From Brevundimonas sp. (GTDB taxonomy: Bacteria > Pseudomonadota > Alphaproteobacteria > Caulobacterales > Caulobacteraceae), in assembly GCF_004210735.1 (NCBI RefSeq), contig NZ_SDZL01000017.1:1-47556 (forward strand): a stretch of DNA of 47,556 nucleotides, read 5' to 3'. Numbering within the stretch: the first letter of the stretch is position 1; each line of letters begins with the position of its first letter. A model generated the notes under the pieces. It was not told the DNA's origin. It was given only the letters and a program-made list of their open reading frames with translations, and made no database searches. Made by a program: the position numbers and the translations under genes. Shown here one piece after another: positions 1 through 7,969 of the stretch.

Positions 1-218
1 CCCTCGCCGAAGGAAATCTTGCGGACGGTGAAGGTCTCGTTCACGCCGCCGCCGTCACGGGCGATGCAGACGCCTTCGAAGGCCTGAACGCGCTCGCGCT
101 CGCCTTCCTTGATCTTCACGTTGACTCGCAGGGTGTCGCCCGGCTGGAAGTCGGGGATCTTGCGGTCGCCCAGGACGCGGGCTTTTTCTTCGGCAGCGAG
201 CTGCTGAACGATATTCAT
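1..218 (-). CDS. rplS: 50S ribosomal protein L19 (partial, N-terminal part)
   Basis: Structural protein of the large ribosomal subunit, at the interface with the 30S. The visible 72 or so residues begin [20 protein letters not shown] and contain the L19 core [13 protein letters not shown] and the segment [15 protein letters not shown]. The 3' end runs off the left edge of the window. The start at 218 is chosen over an in-frame ATG at 224 because the GGAG (from the end of trmD) lies 7 nt before 218 but only 2 nt before 224. The trmD stop lies just upstream, so the two genes are probably translated from one message. Confidence 0.95.
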   Translation of the reverse strand, partial: MNIVQQLAAEEKARVLGDRKIPDFQPGDTLRVNVKIKEGERERVQAFEGVCIARDGGGVNETFTVRKISFGE

Positions 219-220
219 GG

Positions 221-946
221 TCATTCTCCTCGGGCTTTCGCGCCCTTTAGCTGTGATTTGGCCAGATGCGCGTCCCAGAGGTCCGGTCGGCGATCCCGCG
301 TCGTTAGTTCCCGCTGCGCCTCGCGCCATTGAGCGATCTTCCTGTGATCGCCCGACAGAAGCACCTCGGGTATCTCCAGCCCCTCGAACGTCCGCGGTCG
401 CGTGTACTGCGGATGCTCCAGAAGGCCGTCCTCGAAACTCTCGCTACTGAGACTGTCCGCCTGGCCGAGGACGCCAGGGATCAACCTTATGCACGCCTCG
501 ATCGCCACCATGGCCGCCGCCTCGCCGCCGGCGAGCACCGCGTCCCCGACGGAGACCTCCTCGAACCCGCGCGCGTCGAGCACGCGCTGGTCCACCCCCT
601 CGAAACGGCCGCACAGAACGACAACGCCGTCCGCCCTGGCCCATTCCTTCACGCGCGCCTGGGTCAGGGGCCGACCACGGGCGCTCATGTACAAAAGCGG
701 CCGGGATGGGCCTGTCAGGCTGTCGAGAGCCCGGGCCACCACGTCCGCTTTCAGCACGGCTCCGGGACCGCCACCCGCAGGGGTGTCGTCCAGGAAGCCG
801 CGCTTATCTTCGGAAAAGGCGCGAATGTCCAGCGTCTGCAGGTCCCACAGCCCCTTCTCGCGCCACGCCGTGCCGATCAGCGACACGCCGAGCGGCCCGG
901 GAAACGCCTCGGGGAACATGGTCAGGACGGTCGCGGTGAAAGCCAT
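221..946 (-). CDS. trmD: tRNA (guanine-N1)-methyltransferase TrmD
   Basis: Methylates G37 at N1 in tRNAs with G36 (Leu, Pro, Arg), using S-adenosylmethionine, to prevent +1 frameshifting. The 241 residues match the normal family length. Visible landmarks are the [10 protein letters not shown] segment (about 53-62), [11 protein letters not shown] (111-121) and the trefoil-knot SAM loop [11 protein letters not shown] (132-142) of the SPOUT fold. The start at 946 opens the conserved [11 protein letters not shown] strand. It is followed directly by rplS. The rpsP and rimM genes that commonly precede trmD in bacteria are not adjacent here: a DUF885 gene lies 36 nt upstream on the same strand. The assignment is firm. 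Confidence 0.97.
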   Translation of the reverse strand: MAFTATVLTMFPEAFPGPLGVSLIGTAWREKGLWDLQTLDIRAFSEDKRGFLDDTPAGGGPGAVLKADVVARALDSLTGPSRPLLYMSARGRPLTQARVKEWARADGVVVLCGRFEGVDQRVLDARGFEEVSVGDAVLAGGEAAAMVAIEACIRLIPGVLGQADSLSSESFEDGLLEHPQYTRPRTFEGLEIPEVLLSGDHRKIAQWREAQRELTTRDRRPDLWDAHLAKSQLKGAKARGE

Positions 947-982
947 GGCGCGCCTTTACCGCTCCGAACGCTACAAGGCCAG

Positions 983-2827
983 TCAGCCCGGCGCGCCGCC
1001 CCCGGTCGCGATCCAGCCGTCGACCTGGTCTTCCAGCACGTCCAGCGGCACCGAGCCGGAACGCAGGACGACGGCGTGGAAATCCTTGATGTCGAAGCGG
1101 TCGCCCAGCGCGGCCTTCGCCCGGCGACGCAGTTCGAAGATCTTCAGTTCGCCGATCTTGTAGCTGGTCGCCTGGCCGGGGCTGGTGATGTAGCGCTCGA
1201 CCTCCTTGCCGATGTCGCGCTCGGACAGCAGGGAGTTGTCGCGGAAATAGGCCATGGCCTGTTCGCGGCTCCAGCGCTTGGCGTGCAGACCGGTGTCGGT
1301 CACCAGACGCACCGCGCGCCACAGCTCGGTCGAAAGGCGGCCGAAGTCGGAATAGGGGTCCTGATAGAAGCCCATCTCCTTGCCCAGTTGCTCGGCGTAC
1401 AGGCCCCAGCCCTCGGCATAGGCGCCGTAACCGCCGAAGCGGCGGAAGCGGGGCAGGCCCTCGATCTCCTGCGCATAGGCGATCTGGAAATGGTGGCCCG
1501 GCGCGCCCTCGTGATAGCTGATGCCCTCGATCTGGGGCTTCAGCACCTGGGTCATGTCCGACAGGTTGACGTAATAGATCCCGGGCCGCGAACCGTCGGG
1601 CGCGGGCGAGTTGTAGAAGGCGATGGAGGCGGTGGATTCGCGCCACGCCTCGACCGCCCGCACCTCCAGCGCCGCCTTCGGCAGGTCGCTGAACCATTGA
1701 GGCGCCACATCCATCACCTGGGCGATGAAGGCGCGGGCGTCGGTCAGATACTGTTCCTTGCCCTCGGCCGTATTCGGATACTGGAAGCGCGGATCGGTCT
1801 TCAGGTGGGCGAAGAATTCCTGCAGCGAGCCGGTGAAGCCGACCCTGGCCTTGATCGTCTCCATCTCGGCCTGGATGCGCGCGACCTCGTCCAGACCGAT
1901 CTGGTGGATCTGGTCGGCGGTCAGGTCGGTCGTGGTCGAGAGTTGCAGGCGGGCGTTGTAATAGGCCTCGCCCTGCGGCAGGCGCCACACGCCCGCATCG
2001 CTGTCGGCCATCGGTCGAACCTCGGCCAGGGCCGCCAGCACGGTGTCATAGCCGCGTTTGTACGGTCCGGTCAGCGCCTCACGGCCCGAGGCCAGCAGCC
2101 GGTCCCGGGTCGCCTGATCGACGTCCAGCGCGCCGACCTTCTTCTGGAAATCAGCCCACACCGGATTGTCGGCGGCGCTGTCGAACGGCGCGCCCGAGAT
2201 CACCGCGCGGGTATTGGCCAGGCTGGGTTCAAAGACGAAGCGCGGCGACACCACGCCCCCGGCCGCGCGCGCCTTCAGCGTCGTGGCCACCTGACCCATA
2301 TAGCGTTCGGCCTCGCCGATCCGCGCCACATAGGCTTCGGCGTCCGCGACGCTGTCGATCCGGTGGTTGTTGATCAGGAAGACCGGCAGCCCGGTGGTCG
2401 GATTGCCGTTGGCCGCGAACTGAAAGCCCCAGTCGCGCCAGCGGTTCGACAGGCGGGCCTGCTCGACGCCGTATTCAAACAGACGCCACGACAGGCGGCT
2501 CTGTTCGCTCAGCCGCGCGGGGTCGAAGCCGGCCTTCATCCGGGCCAGCTGGTCTTCCTGCAGGGCCAGGGCGCGTTCGGCGGCGGCGTCGGAGACATCA
2601 TCCAGCTTGTCGTAGTCGGTCTTGATGCCCAGTGACGTCATCGACTGCGGGCTGAGGGCGATCCGCTCCTGGAAGGCCTGATCGAAGAAGGACGCCAGAC
2701 GCGCGTCCTCGTTCTGGACCTGGGCGGGGGCAGGCTCATTGGCCGGGGGCGTCGCGCCCTGCTGGGCCAGGGCCGGTCCGGCCATCAGGGCCAGGGCGGC
2801 GGCGGACGAGATCAGAAGACGACGCAT
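983..2827 (-). CDS. DUF885 family secreted zinc-peptidase-like protein
   Basis: 614-residue exported protein of the DUF885 family (PF05960), distantly related to M3/M32-type metallopeptidases. An N-terminal signal peptide (MRRLLISSAAALALMAG, cleavage likely after ALA, about residue 21) sends it to the periplasm. The zinc motif HEGAPGHHF lies at about 439-447, and a downstream glutamate sits in AEGWGLYAEQ (about 468-477). These are the expected metal ligands and catalytic Glu. The substrate is unknown. The start at 2827 is preferred because GGGGG lies 6 nt before this ATG; a TTG at 2845 would put charged residues ahead of the signal peptide. It lies 36 nt upstream of trmD and could be co-transcribed. 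A second family member is at 24360-25697. Confidence 0.88.
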   Translation of the reverse strand: MRRLLISSAAALALMAGPALAQQGATPPANEPAPAQVQNEDARLASFFDQAFQERIALSPQSMTSLGIKTDYDKLDDVSDAAAERALALQEDQLARMKAGFDPARLSEQSRLSWRLFEYGVEQARLSNRWRDWGFQFAANGNPTTGLPVFLINNHRIDSVADAEAYVARIGEAERYMGQVATTLKARAAGGVVSPRFVFEPSLANTRAVISGAPFDSAADNPVWADFQKKVGALDVDQATRDRLLASGREALTGPYKRGYDTVLAALAEVRPMADSDAGVWRLPQGEAYYNARLQLSTTTDLTADQIHQIGLDEVARIQAEMETIKARVGFTGSLQEFFAHLKTDPRFQYPNTAEGKEQYLTDARAFIAQVMDVAPQWFSDLPKAALEVRAVEAWRESTASIAFYNSPAPDGSRPGIYYVNLSDMTQVLKPQIEGISYHEGAPGHHFQIAYAQEIEGLPRFRRFGGYGAYAEGWGLYAEQLGKEMGFYQDPYSDFGRLSTELWRAVRLVTDTGLHAKRWSREQAMAYFRDNSLLSERDIGKEVERYITSPGQATSYKIGELKIFELRRRAKAALGDRFDIKDFHAVVLRSGSVPLDVLEDQVDGWIATGGGAPG

Positions 2828-2913
2828 GAGATACCCCCGAAACAAAAATCAGGGGCGCACCATTCCCGCAGCCGGTCCCGGACGCAACCGCCTAGGTCAG
2901 ATCGACAAGCCGA

Positions 2914-3369
2914 TCAGGAGACCCAGCCGGCCTTGCACTCCTGCACCGTCCAGCCGGCGAAGCCCGAGCGGACACGGCATTCATAGCCCATGCCCGCCAG
3001 CGGCCCGTGCATGATCGCGGCCTCGACCATCGCGCCCTGTCCGTCATAGCGCGGCTGCTTGAACTGGACCCAGCGGAGGCGCTCGCCGGTCGCGGGTGGG
3101 CGGTTCGGGTCGTGGATGGTCGGGAAGCTGAGGCCATAGCGGGCCCAGTCGCACTGCGGCGCCCAGTTCGAGCCGGCGGCGTCCAGCCACAGCGGCGGCG
3201 GCACGTTGTCGGTCGTGTTGAAGCGGAAATGCTCCTTGCCGATGGCGGCGATGACGGCGCAGTCGTCGCCCGAGCCGGCGGCGACGGATCCGCCATCCGG
3301 CGCGGCGGGGGTGGCGCAGGCCGTCAGGCCGACGCCGGCGATCAGGGTGGAGACAAGGATGGCGCGCAT
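2914..3369 (-). CDS. small lipoprotein of unknown function
   Basis: 151-residue protein with a type II signal peptide: MRAILVSTLIAGVGLTAC, lipobox LTAC, predicted lipidated Cys at about 18. No domain is recognised. The mature part has five further cysteines (in DDCAV, PQCDW, YECRV and QECKA among others), which suggests disulfide bonds in the periplasm, and a Trp-rich stretch. The start at 3369 is chosen because it begins the signal peptide and has GGAG a few nt upstream; the longer reading frame to 3426 adds a non-signal extension overlapping a terminator. It sits between the DUF885 gene and the ThDP enzyme on the same strand. The function is not known. Confidence 0.72.
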   Translation of the reverse strand: MRAILVSTLIAGVGLTACATPAAPDGGSVAAGSGDDCAVIAAIGKEHFRFNTTDNVPPPLWLDAAGSNWAPQCDWARYGLSFPTIHDPNRPPATGERLRWVQFKQPRYDGQGAMVEAAIMHGPLAGMGYECRVRSGFAGWTVQECKAGWVS

Positions 3370-3420
3370 AGGGGCTCCGTGCGGCGGGTGTCGCCGTTCA
3401 ACGATCCTGACGCGGGAAAG

Positions 3421-3447
3421 CTCCACCGCAAGTCGCTTGCGGCGGAG
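3421..3447 (-). terminator. stem-loop terminator after the ThDP enzyme
   Basis: On the minus strand CTCCGCCGCAAG pairs with CTTGCGGTGGAG around a 3-nt CGA loop: 12 bp with one G-U pair, followed by CTTTCCC. It lies 20 nt past the stop of the ThDP gene and before the start of the lipoprotein gene. The U-tract is weak, so termination may be partial. Confidence 0.55.
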
Positions 3448-3467
3448 TTGCGATCAGCCCCGTTCGA

Positions 3468-5132
3468 TCAGTCCCTGGCGGCGGCGCGCAGGCCCGTGAT
3501 CGTGCGGCCCGGCGCGATATTTTCGGCGTCGGTGATCACATGGATCAGCGCGGGGCGGCCCGCCGCCCGCGCGGCGGCCAGCGCCGCCGGGAAATCCCCG
3601 GTCCGCTCGACGCGAACGCCGAACGCTCCAAAGGCCTCGGCGTATTTCACGAAGTCGGGATTCTTCAGGTCGGTCGCGATGACCCGGCCCGGATAGTGGC
3701 CTTCCTGGTGCATGCGGATGGTGCCGTAGGCGCCGTTGTCGACCACCACCACGATGACGTTGATCCCGTACTGGACCGCCGTGGCGATCTCCTGTCCCGT
3801 CATCAGATAGTCGCCGTCGCCCGCGATGCAGACGACCTCGCGGCCCGGTTGGGCGCTCTTGGCGCCGATGGCGGCCGGATAGCCATAGCCCATGGCGCCC
3901 GAGGTGGGGGCGAGTTGCGTGCCACGCGCGCGGTGGCGGTGGAAGCGGTGCAGCCAGGCGGCGAAATTGCCCGCCCCGTTGGTCAGGATGGCGTCGGCGG
4001 GCAGCGTTTCGCCCAGATGCGCGATCACCTCGCTCATGTTCACCGCGCTCTCGACCGCGATGGGGGTCGAGAAGGCGATGTAGTCGGCGTGGGCGGCGGC
4101 GGCCTGATCGGCCCAAGTGCGACCCGGCTCGACCGCCGACAGGGCGATGGCGGCCAACGAATTATCGGCGGCGGCGGACGCCAGCGTCGGCCAGACGCGG
4201 CCCAGTTCTTCCGGACCCGGATGAATGTGGATCAAGGTCTGCGCCGTGCGCGCGCGGTCCAGCAGCGTATAGCCCTGGGTCGGATTTTCGCCCAGGCGCG
4301 CGCCGATGCACAGGATCAGGTCGGCGTCGCGGACCCTTTGCAGCAGCTTGGGGTTCGAACCCAGCCCCAGGTCGCCGGCATAGTTCGGCGCCAGGTTGTC
4401 GATCAGGTCCTTGCGCCGGAACGACAGGGCGACCGGCAGGCCAAGGCGCGCGGACCAGTCGGCGATGGCGGTGGTCGCCGCCTCGGTCCAGCCCGACCCG
4501 CCCAGCACCAGCAGCGGCCGCTCGGCGGCGGCCAGACGGGCGCGCACCTGTTCGACGAAGGCCGGGTCCAGCGCCGAACGCGCGGGGGTCACGGCGCGGA
4601 CGGGGGCCGGGCCGCCGTCGTCGTGCAGGATGTTCTCGGGCAGGGCCACCACGACCGGCCCCATCCGCCCTTGCAGAGCGGTGGCGAAGGCGCGCTCGAC
4701 GATCTCGACGGTGCGTTCGGGGCTCTCGATCTCGGTAGCCCATTTGGCCAGGCCGCCGAACACCTCGCGGTAATCGACCTCCTGGAAGGCGCCGCGGCCC
4801 CGGTCGGTCAGGGCGATCTGGCCGACGAACAGGATCATCGGCGTCGAATCCTGATGCGCCGTGTGCACGCCGATGCTGGCGTGGGTCGCGCCCGGTCCCC
4901 GCGTGACCATGCAGACGCCCGGCTTGCCCGTCAGCTTGCCATAGGCCTCGGCCATGTTGGCGGCGCCGGCCTCGTTGCGGCAGGCGATGACCTGAATCCG
5001 CTCCTCGACATCGGCCAGGGCGTCGAGCACGGCGAGATAGCTCTCGCCCGGCACGCAGAAGACCCGATCCACCCCGTTCACGACAAGGGTTTCGACCAGG
5101 CGGCGGGCGGCGGTTCCGGGGGCTTGCGTCAT
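3468..5132 (-). CDS. thiamine-diphosphate-dependent enzyme, acetolactate synthase large-subunit-like
   Basis: 554-residue member of the ThDP decarboxylase/acetolactate synthase superfamily. It has three regions: N-terminal PYR domain with VPGESYLAVLDAL (about 28-40) and the cofactor-activating Glu in CRNEAGAANMAEAYG (E54); a central Rossmann-like domain; and a C-terminal PP domain with the Mg/ThDP motif starting AGDGDYLMTG (about 434) and ending DNGAYGTI. There is no ilvH regulatory subunit next to it, so a true biosynthetic acetolactate synthase is unlikely. Benzoylformate decarboxylase-like, oxalyl-CoA-like or another carboligase activity remain possible. The gene is isolated, between a terminator and a 10-bp-arm dyad at 5161-5188 that lies in its upstream region. 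The family is certain, the substrate unknown. Confidence 0.88.
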   Translation of the reverse strand: MTQAPGTAARRLVETLVVNGVDRVFCVPGESYLAVLDALADVEERIQVIACRNEAGAANMAEAYGKLTGKPGVCMVTRGPGATHASIGVHTAHQDSTPMILFVGQIALTDRGRGAFQEVDYREVFGGLAKWATEIESPERTVEIVERAFATALQGRMGPVVVALPENILHDDGGPAPVRAVTPARSALDPAFVEQVRARLAAAERPLLVLGGSGWTEAATTAIADWSARLGLPVALSFRRKDLIDNLAPNYAGDLGLGSNPKLLQRVRDADLILCIGARLGENPTQGYTLLDRARTAQTLIHIHPGPEELGRVWPTLASAAADNSLAAIALSAVEPGRTWADQAAAAHADYIAFSTPIAVESAVNMSEVIAHLGETLPADAILTNGAGNFAAWLHRFHRHRARGTQLAPTSGAMGYGYPAAIGAKSAQPGREVVCIAGDGDYLMTGQEIATAVQYGINVIVVVVDNGAYGTIRMHQEGHYPGRVIATDLKNPDFVKYAEAFGAFGVRVERTGDFPAALAAARAAGRPALIHVITDAENIAPGRTITGLRAAARD

Positions 5133-5160
5133 AAGTTCGCCGTTAGCAGATCAGAGACAG

Positions 5161-5188
5161 GCTTGACCATGCAACTGTATGGTCAAGC
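5161..5188. promoter_or_regulatory. dyad operator candidate between divergent genes
   Basis: GCTTGACCAT and ATGGTCAAGC form a perfect 10-bp inverted repeat around an 8-nt spacer. It lies 28 nt upstream of the ThDP enzyme start (minus strand) and 43 nt upstream of the entericidin-like start (plus strand). Each arm contains TTGACC, a -35-like hexamer, one facing each way. It could be a regulator site controlling both genes or a pair of overlapping promoters. No regulator is encoded next to it. Confidence 0.5.
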
Positions 5189-5231
5189 TTGGTGTTCATA
5201 CACCGTCACAATCGTTTTTCGGGGAAAACTC

Positions 5232-5369
5232 ATGCGCAAGATCGTCGCTTTGACCGTCATCGCCGCCGCCCTGGCCGTTTCGGCCTGCAACACCATCGCC
5301 GGGATCGGCCGCGATGTATCCGCCGCCGGCGACGCGGTCACGTCGGGCTCGAACTCGGCGCGTCGCTGA
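5232..5369 (+). CDS. entericidin A/B family small lipoprotein
   Basis: 45-residue lipoprotein: MRKIVALTVIAAALAVSACN with lipobox VSAC (Cys at about 19), then the typical entericidin tail NTIAGIGRDVSAAGDAV. E. coli entericidins A and B are an antidote/toxin pair of cell-envelope lipoproteins; single entericidin-like genes are common in alphaproteobacteria and their role is not settled. A GGGGAAA sequence just before ATG 5232 supports this start. It is transcribed divergently from the ThDP enzyme and followed at once by a hairpin shared with truA. Family call from length, lipobox and tail. Confidence 0.88.
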   Translation: MRKIVALTVIAAALAVSACNTIAGIGRDVSAAGDAVTSGSNSARR

Positions 5370-5377
5370 GATCGCGG

Positions 5378-5410
5378 GCCGCTCCTCACCCGCTTGTGGG
5401 GAGGAGCGGC
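5378..5410. terminator. bidirectional hairpin between entericidin and truA
   Basis: GCCGCTCCTC (5378-5387) is perfectly complementary to GAGGAGCGGC (5401-5410), a 10-bp stem with a 13-nt loop, between the converging stops of the entericidin-like gene and truA. There is no clear U-tract on either side. Confidence 0.6.
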
Positions 5411-5414
5411 GCCG

Positions 5415-6152
5415 TCAATACCGGACGCCGGTCAGATACAGGCCGTCCGACGGCGCCACCGGTCCGCAGGCGGTGCGGTCTTTCGCCGCCAGCGCAGCCG
5501 CCACGTCCGCCACGCTCCAGCGGCCCAGACCGACCTCCGCCAGGGTGCCGGTCATCGACCGCACCTGCCGATGCAGGAAGCTGCGCGCCTCGAACACCAG
5601 ATGCACCTCCTCGCCGACGCGCGACACGCGGGCGACGTCCAGCGTCTTTTCCGGGCTGGCCGACTGGCAGTTCACGTCGCGGAAGGTGGTGAAGTCGTGC
5701 AGCCCGACCAGCGTCTGTGCCGCCGCGTGCATGGCGTCCGCATCCAGCGGCCGCTTCACATGCCAGACCCGCCCCTGATCCAGCGCCGGACGGCCGGGCC
5801 GGTTCAGGATGCGGTACAGATAGGCCCGTCCCGTGGCCGAGAAGCGCGCGTGCCAGTCGCCCTCGACCCGGGCGCAGTCCAGCACCGCCACCGCCTCCTG
5901 CACCAGATGGGCGTTCAGGGCGTTCATCACCGTCGCCTCGGGCCAGTCGCGGGCCAGGTCGAAACTGATCACCTGACCGATCGCATGCACGCCCGTGTCG
6001 GTGCGTCCGGCGGCGGCCAGCCGGATCGTCTCGCCGCAAAAGGCGGTCAGCGCCGTCTCGACCGCGCCCTGCACCGTCGGCTGGTCACGCTGGGCCTGAA
6101 AGCCGTTGTAGGCCGAGCCGTCGTATTCCAGCGTCAGGCGATAACGGGGCAT
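5415..6152 (-). CDS. truA: tRNA pseudouridine(38-40) synthase TruA
   Basis: Converts U38, U39 and U40 in the tRNA anticodon stem-loop to pseudouridine. The 245 residues are a normal length. The catalytic Asp is in AAGRTDTGVHA (D52), the N-terminal strand is RYRLTLEYDGSAYNGFQ, and the second-domain motif SFLHRQVRSM is present near the C-terminus. The ATG at 6152 shares its A with the fmt stop (TGATG), so the two are translationally coupled. It is the last gene of the kup-rsmB-def-fmt-truA run and ends 4 nt from a hairpin. Confidence 0.97.
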   Translation of the reverse strand: MPRYRLTLEYDGSAYNGFQAQRDQPTVQGAVETALTAFCGETIRLAAAGRTDTGVHAIGQVISFDLARDWPEATVMNALNAHLVQEAVAVLDCARVEGDWHARFSATGRAYLYRILNRPGRPALDQGRVWHVKRPLDADAMHAAAQTLVGLHDFTTFRDVNCQSASPEKTLDVARVSRVGEEVHLVFEARSFLHRQVRSMTGTLAEVGLGRWSVADVAAALAAKDRTACGPVAPSDGLYLTGVRY

Positions 6153-7078
6153 CAGCCCACCACGCTTCCAACGGGGACCGGATAGCCGCGCAGCATCTCT
6201 TCGGCCGCCTGCGCCGCCTTGCCGGGGCGCTGGGCGCGGATCAGTTCGACCGCGCCCGTACCACAGGCCACCACCAATCGCGGCCCGCTCTCGAGCACCT
6301 GGCCCGGCGCGCCCGCGCCCTCGACCCCCTTCGACATCAGCGCCTTGATCCGCACAGGCTCGTCGCCCGCAATCTCGAACCAGGCGCCGGGGAAGGGCGA
6401 CAGGCCGCGGATGTGAGCGTCCACGTCCGCCGCCGAGCGGGTCCAGTCGATGTGCGCTTCGGCCGGGGTGATCTTCTTGGCATAGGTGACCTCCCCGACC
6501 TGTTCGGTCTCGGTGAAGCCGCCGCGTTCGATGGCGGCCAGGGCCCGGGTCCACAGCGTCGCGCCCGTGGTCGCCATGCGTTCGGACAGGCTGGCGGCCG
6601 TGTCGGTCGGCAGAATGTCCATCACCTCGGACAGGATGATCGCCCCCTCGTCCAGCCCCTCGCTCATGCGCATGATCTGGGCGCCGGTCTGGCGGTCGCC
6701 GGCCATGATGGCGCGCTGAATCGGGGCGGCCCCGCGCCAGCGCGGCAGCAGCGAGCCATGCAGGTTGAAACAGCCCAGGCGCGGCGCGGCCAGCACCTCT
6801 GGCTTCAGGATCTGGCCGTATGCGACGACGCAGGCCGCATCCAGGTCCAGGCTTTTGAACGTCTCGATGGCGTCGGCCGCCTTCATGCTCTCGGGCGTGA
6901 AGACGGGCAGGCCCATGGCCTCGGCGAAGGCGTGGACCGGTGACGGCGTCAGCTTCTGCCCTCGGCCCTTGGGGCGCGGCGGCTGCGAATAGACGGCGAC
7001 GATCTCGTGACCCGAGGCGATCAGCTCGGCCAGCGAGGGCACGGCGAATTCGGGGGTTCCCATGAAGGCTAGGCGCAT
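6152..7078 (-). CDS. fmt: methionyl-tRNA formyltransferase Fmt
   Basis: Formylates initiator Met-tRNA with 10-formyltetrahydrofolate to make fMet-tRNA for initiation. 308 residues, normal for the family. The N-terminal Rossmann domain carries [16 protein letters not shown], the folate/catalytic motif [17 protein letters not shown] (about 104-120, Asn105 and His107) and the catalytic Asp in MSEGLDEG (about 143). The C-terminal OB-like domain holds WFEI and GAVELIRAQ. It lies 19 nt after a small membrane-protein gene that overlaps def, the usual partner that removes the formyl group, and overlaps truA by one base. Confidence 0.97.
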   Translation of the reverse strand: MRLAFMGTPEFAVPSLAELIASGHEIVAVYSQPPRPKGRGQKLTPSPVHAFAEAMGLPVFTPESMKAADAIETFKSLDLDAACVVAYGQILKPEVLAAPRLGCFNLHGSLLPRWRGAAPIQRAIMAGDRQTGAQIMRMSEGLDEGAIILSEVMDILPTDTAASLSERMATTGATLWTRALAAIERGGFTETEQVGEVTYAKKITPAEAHIDWTRSAADVDAHIRGLSPFPGAWFEIAGDEPVRIKALMSKGVEGAGAPGQVLESGPRLVVACGTGAVELIRAQRPGKAAQAAEEMLRGYPVPVGSVVG

Positions 7079-7097
7079 GGACGACGCGTTTAGGCGG

Positions 7098-7301
7098 TTA
7101 CTGCCAGCGGGTATAGACGCCGCCGCCCTCGTCCCACTCGCCGCCGGCGTCCAGCGCGTCGTCGAAATCCAGCAGGCGATCGACCAGCAGGCCCGCGACA
7201 AAGCCGATCACGCCCACGGCGACCAGGGCCGCCACCGAGCCGACGCCGACCTTGCCGGCGCGGGTCAGGTGATGTTCGTCGTCACGGAAACGGATGCTCA
7301 C
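7098..7301 (-). CDS. small single-pass membrane protein between def and fmt
   Basis: 67-residue protein of unknown function. A charged N-terminus ([16 protein letters not shown]) is followed by one glycine/valine-rich membrane segment (about 17-41) and an acidic, glycine-rich tail ending in VYTRWQ. The start is a GTG whose last two bases form the def stop (GTGA), so translation is coupled to def. The coupling and the 19-nt gap to fmt suggest it is a real gene and not a spurious frame. No homology can be claimed from the sequence alone. Confidence 0.7.
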   Translation of the reverse strand: MSIRFRDDEHHLTRAGKVGVGSVAALVAVGVIGFVAGLLVDRLLDFDDALDAGGEWDEGGGVYTRWQ

Positions 7302-7879
7302 GCCGCCAACCTCGCGTTCTTCTTGACCTTGGCCACCGCCCGCTCGCGCTTGAGACGGGACAGGTGGTCGATGAACAGCACGCCCTGGAGGTGATCCATC
7401 TCGTGCTGGATGCAGACGGCGAACAGGCCCTCGGCCTCTTCCTCAACCGACTGGCCGTCATAGCCGAGGTAGCGAATGCGCACGCGGGCGGGGCGTTGCA
7501 CGGCGTCGAAATATTCCGGCACCGACAGGCAGCCCTCTTCGTAGCTGAACAGCTCTTCGGACGACCAGACGATCTCGGGATTGACGAAATAGCGCGGGTT
7601 GCGACGGGCCCGCTGAAGGTCTTCGCTCTCCTCGGCCTCGGGCTCTTCCGAGGCGCCGTCGACAGCCTTGTCGCCCAGATCCATGACGATGACCCGGCGC
7701 GTGTCGCCGATCTGCACCGCGGCCAGGCCGATGCCCGGCGCCGCGTACATAGTCTCCAGCATGTCATCCATCAGACCGCGCAACTCTTCACCGACCCCGC
7801 CCTCGACGAGTGTGGAGACGGTCTTGAGCACCGCCAGATCGGCGGGGTTGTCGATGGTCAGGATGCGACGAATAGCCAT
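7298..7879 (-). CDS. def: peptide deformylase
   Basis: Metal-dependent hydrolase that removes the formyl group from nascent proteins. All three motifs are present: GIGLAAVQ (49-56), EGCLSVP (115-121, ligand Cys117) and QHEMDHLQG (158-166, ligands His159 and His163, catalytic Glu160). At 193 residues it is somewhat longer than typical forms of about 170. Much of the excess is an acidic insert at about 71-95 ([19 protein letters not shown]) between motifs 1 and 2. The Leu in motif 2 (CLS) fits a type I enzyme. It heads a coupled set def-small membrane protein-fmt-truA. Confidence 0.96.
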   Translation of the reverse strand: MAIRRILTIDNPADLAVLKTVSTLVEGGVGEELRGLMDDMLETMYAAPGIGLAAVQIGDTRRVIVMDLGDKAVDGASEEPEAEESEDLQRARRNPRYFVNPEIVWSSEELFSYEEGCLSVPEYFDAVQRPARVRIRYLGYDGQSVEEEAEGLFAVCIQHEMDHLQGVLFIDHLSRLKRERAVAKVKKNARLAA

Positions 7880-7969
7880 GCCGGGGAGGTAGGCGCACAG
7901 GCCCCTCAGGTCAAGATTTCCCAGTGTCGCACTGGGTCTTAGGGCGCCTGCACACCAAGATGACAGCCC

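Noticed and set aside
329..2635. Open frame of 768 codons on the plus strand opposite trmD and the DUF885 gene
   Set aside because: Antisense to two identified genes, low-complexity translation, no ribosome-binding site.
3540..5369. Long plus-strand frame opposite the ThDP enzyme, running into the entericidin gene
   Set aside because: Only its last 45 codons from ATG 5232 form a real gene (lipobox and entericidin tail); the rest is antisense shadow.
7920..7936. CCCAGTG-TCG-CACTGGG stem-loop as a terminator between rsmB and def
   Set aside because: Only 7 bp, no U-tract on either strand; more likely a chance dyad, and a terminator here would split a likely operon.
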